Translations under genes and position numbers: made by a program | Notes under the pieces: generated by a model | Told to the model about the DNA's origin: nothing | Seen by the model: only the letters and a program-made list of their open reading frames with translations | Database searches by the model: none | Part shown: one piece after another, positions 5,234-6,926 of the stretch | Numbering within the stretch: position 1 is the first letter of the stretch | How the letters are laid out: every line of letters begins with the position of its first letter | Source: Bacillota bacterium | GTDB lineage: Bacteria; Bacillota; Clostridia; Christensenellales; Pumilibacteraceae | Direction: 5' to 3' | NCBI GenBank assembly: GCA_009787685.1 | Contig: WQSV01000076.1 | Coordinates: 1-6,926, forward strand | DNA: 6,926 bases

Positions 5234-6926
5234 TTATTTTTGACTTTTTGGTTTTGCTTCAAGTTCTATTTTTTCCAAAAATGCCTCAATTGAAACCTGC
5301 CCAGTGTCGCCATTTTTCCTGCATCTCACTGAGACAACTTTTTGCTCTTCATCTTTATCTCCGACTATTAGCATATATGGTATTTTTTCAAGTTGAGCTT
5401 CTCTTATTTTAAAACCAACTTTTTCACTGCGAGTATCAGTGGCAACCCTATATCCTTCTAGTTTTAATTTGTTCGCAATTGTCGTTGCATATTCAATATT
5501 CCTGTCCGTTAAAGCAAGAACTCGAATTTGTTCGGGAGCCATCCAAAATGGCAACGCTCCAGCATATTTTTCTAAAAGCAACGCCATTGTTCTTTCATAG
5601 CAACCAATAGAGGTTCTGTGAATGATGTATGGATGTTTTTTAGAACCGTCTTGCTCAACGTAAGTCATATCAAAAGTTTTTGCAAGAAACATATCGACTT
5701 GAATTGTTAAAATTGTGTCCTCTTTTCCGAAAACATTTTCCATTTGGATATCGAGTTTTGGACCATAAAATGCCGCATCTCCAATAGCTTCGACGTAGTT
5801 AAGCCCAATATCGTCAAGGATCTGTTTCATCAAGCCTTCCGCCCTTTCCCACGCTTCATTATCGTCGATATATTTCCCCTTAACATCGGGATCTCGTTTT
5901 GAAAATCTGAAGCTAACATCTTCAGCGAAACCGAGACAATCAAGCATGTAATAAATAAGATTTAAACACTTTTTAAACTCTTCTTCAAATTGATTGCTAG
6001 TGCAAATAATATGGCCTTCGCTCAAAGTAAACTGTCTGACTCGAATCAACCCATGCATCTCGCCACTCGACTCATTTCTAAAAAGCGTTGATGTTTCATT
6101 ATATCTCACCGGTAAATCGCGATAGCTTTTCAGTCCGTTTTTGTAGATCATGTATTGAAATGGACAGGTCATCGGGCGAAGTGCCAGAATTTCATCATCA
6201 CTGTCTTCATTTCCAATAACAAACATGCCATCTTTATACAACTCCCAGTGCCCACTCAACTTATAAAGATCATTTTTTGCCATAAATGGGGTCTTTGTCA
6301 ACTGATAGCCTCTTTTTACTTCTTCATCTTCGACAAAACGCACCAACGTATTAAAAAGTGTTGCACCTTTCGGCATTATCAGTGGCAAACCTTGACCGAT
6401 TTTTTCTTCTGTCATGAAGTAGCCAAGCTCGCGACCAAGTTTGTTATGGTCACGTTTTTTTGCTTCTTCAAGTTTTGTCAAATGCTCTTCAAGTTCATTT
6501 TTTTTCTCAAATGCAGTCCCATAGATTCTGGTCAACATTTTGTTTTTCTCGCTGCCTCGCCAGTATGCCCCAGCCAAATTAATGAGTTTAAAATGCTTCA
6601 GTTTGCCGGTTGACATCAAATGAGGCCCCGCGCATAAATCAATAAAATTGCCTTGCTCATAAAAAGAAATACTACCATCCTTGAGGTCTCCAATTAATTC
6701 AACTTTGTAATGCTCGCCGAACCCCTTCATTTTTGAAAGAGCCGCTTTTTTTGTCATTTTTTTTCGAATAATTGGAAAATCAGCTTTTATAATTGCCTGC
6801 ATTTGAGCTTCAATTTTGGCAAAATCGTCTTGTGAAATAGGGGTGTCAAAGTCGAAGTCGTAATAAAAACCGTTTTTGATTGCAGGTCCAAACCCAAGCT
6901 TCACAGTCGGATAAATATTCTTGACA
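5234..6926 (-). CDS. thrS: Threonyl-tRNA synthetase (5' end beyond window)
   Basis: Charges tRNA-Thr with threonine; class II synthetase, cytoplasmic. The frame stays open to base 6926: seven codons before the GTG at 6904 read VKNIYPT and continue the family pattern into KLGFGPAIKNGFYYDFD, so 6904 is not the start. The visible 563 residues lack the N-terminal TGS domain and the first part of the editing domain. The rest of the editing domain is present with DLCAGPH; its Cys98 and His102 (visible-fragment numbering) match the editing-site pair. The catalytic core shows GHWELYKDGMF, RPMTCPFQ, FRNESSGEMHGL..R.RQFT (motif 2), EGHIIC and GCYERTMALLLEKYAG (motif 3). Zinc ligands match as Cys254, His305 and His436. 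The anticodon-binding domain closes the protein. Atypical points: CPFQ where CPGH is common, and EGHIIC for DAHIFC. Any T-box leader would lie outside the window. Confidence 0.96.
   Translation of the reverse strand, partial: VKNIYPTVKLGFGPAIKNGFYYDFDFDTPISQDDFAKIEAQMQAIIKADFPIIRKKMTKKAALSKMKGFGEHYKVELIGDLKDGSISFYEQGNFIDLCAGPHLMSTGKLKHFKLINLAGAYWRGSEKNKMLTRIYGTAFEKKNELEEHLTKLEEAKKRDHNKLGRELGYFMTEEKIGQGLPLIMPKGATLFNTLVRFVEDEEVKRGYQLTKTPFMAKNDLYKLSGHWELYKDGMFVIGNEDSDDEILALRPMTCPFQYMIYKNGLKSYRDLPVRYNETSTLFRNESSGEMHGLIRVRQFTLSEGHIICTSNQFEEEFKKCLNLIYYMLDCLGFAEDVSFRFSKRDPDVKGKYIDDNEAWERAEGLMKQILDDIGLNYVEAIGDAAFYGPKLDIQMENVFGKEDTILTIQVDMFLAKTFDMTYVEQDGSKKHPYIIHRTSIGCYERTMALLLEKYAGALPFWMAPEQIRVLALTDRNIEYATTIANKLKLEGYRVATDTRSEKVGFKIREAQLEKIPYMLIVGDKDEEQKVVSVRCRKNGDTGQVSIEAFLEKIELEAKPKSQK

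Noticed and set aside
6155..6613. Open frame of 152 codons on the plus strand
   Set aside because: It lies wholly opposite conserved thrS core sequence; its Phe/Cys-rich product is what reverse-strand reading of Lys/Glu-rich coding sequence gives.
6905..6926. GTG at 6904 as the start of thrS
   Set aside because: The frame remains open to the window edge and the upstream codons (VKNIYPT) continue the conserved ThrRS sequence.
1..6926. CRISPR arrays, insertion sequences, tRNA or rRNA genes, toxin-antitoxin or defence genes
   Set aside because: Genes fill almost the whole window, all gaps are under about 100 bases, and none shows spaced direct repeats, transposase motifs, cloverleaf sequence or rRNA conserved blocks.

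Overview
This window looks like housekeeping chromosome from a low-GC bacterium, most likely a member of the Bacillota, possibly an uncultured Clostridia-type lineage. The evidence is the strong A/T bias, the purine-rich GGAGG-type ribosome binding sites, the rsmD-coaD-coiled-coil gene order, and an alanine racemase (which implies peptidoglycan). TGA is read as stop (the folate gene ends in an ATGA overlap) and Trp is TGG, so a Mycoplasma-type code is unlikely. The lineage call is inference from sequence style and gene order.

All nine genes lie on the minus strand, so transcription runs from high to low coordinates. In transcription order they are: thrS (threonyl-tRNA synthetase, 5' end outside the window), an unrecognised tail-anchored coiled-coil protein, alr (alanine racemase), a 5-formyltetrahydrofolate cyclo-ligase, rsmD (16S rRNA m2G966 methyltransferase), coaD (phosphopantetheine adenylyltransferase), a DivIVA/ATPase-subunit-like coiled-coil protein, a class I DAHP synthase, and the first 100 residues of a patatin-like phospholipase that leaves the window at base 1.

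Packing suggests at least two or three transcription units. thrS and the coiled-coil gene are 38 bases apart. alr follows after 70 to 82 bases, with a candidate sigma-A promoter in the gap and a TTG start. A 98-base gap after alr holds an extended -10 promoter (TGTTATAAT) embedded in a 6-bp inverted repeat. From there the cyclo-ligase, rsmD, coaD, coiled-coil, DAHP synthase and patatin genes are overlapping, abutting or at most 41 bases apart, with no terminator between them. They look like one polycistronic unit with extensive translational coupling.

The genes do not form one pathway. They cover tRNA charging, D-alanine supply for the cell wall, folate recycling, ribosome maturation, CoA synthesis, entry to the shikimate pathway and a lipid acyl hydrolase. 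I see no mobile element, CRISPR array, RNA gene or defence system, and no clear undescribed system. The more unusual points are the unrecognised membrane protein between thrS and alr, the start signals of alr and of the cyclo-ligase gene, atypical residues in ThrRS and CoaD, and a 13-16 bp near-palindromic motif that recurs five times, each time inside or across the start of a different gene. No gene-free stretch exceeds about 100 bases.
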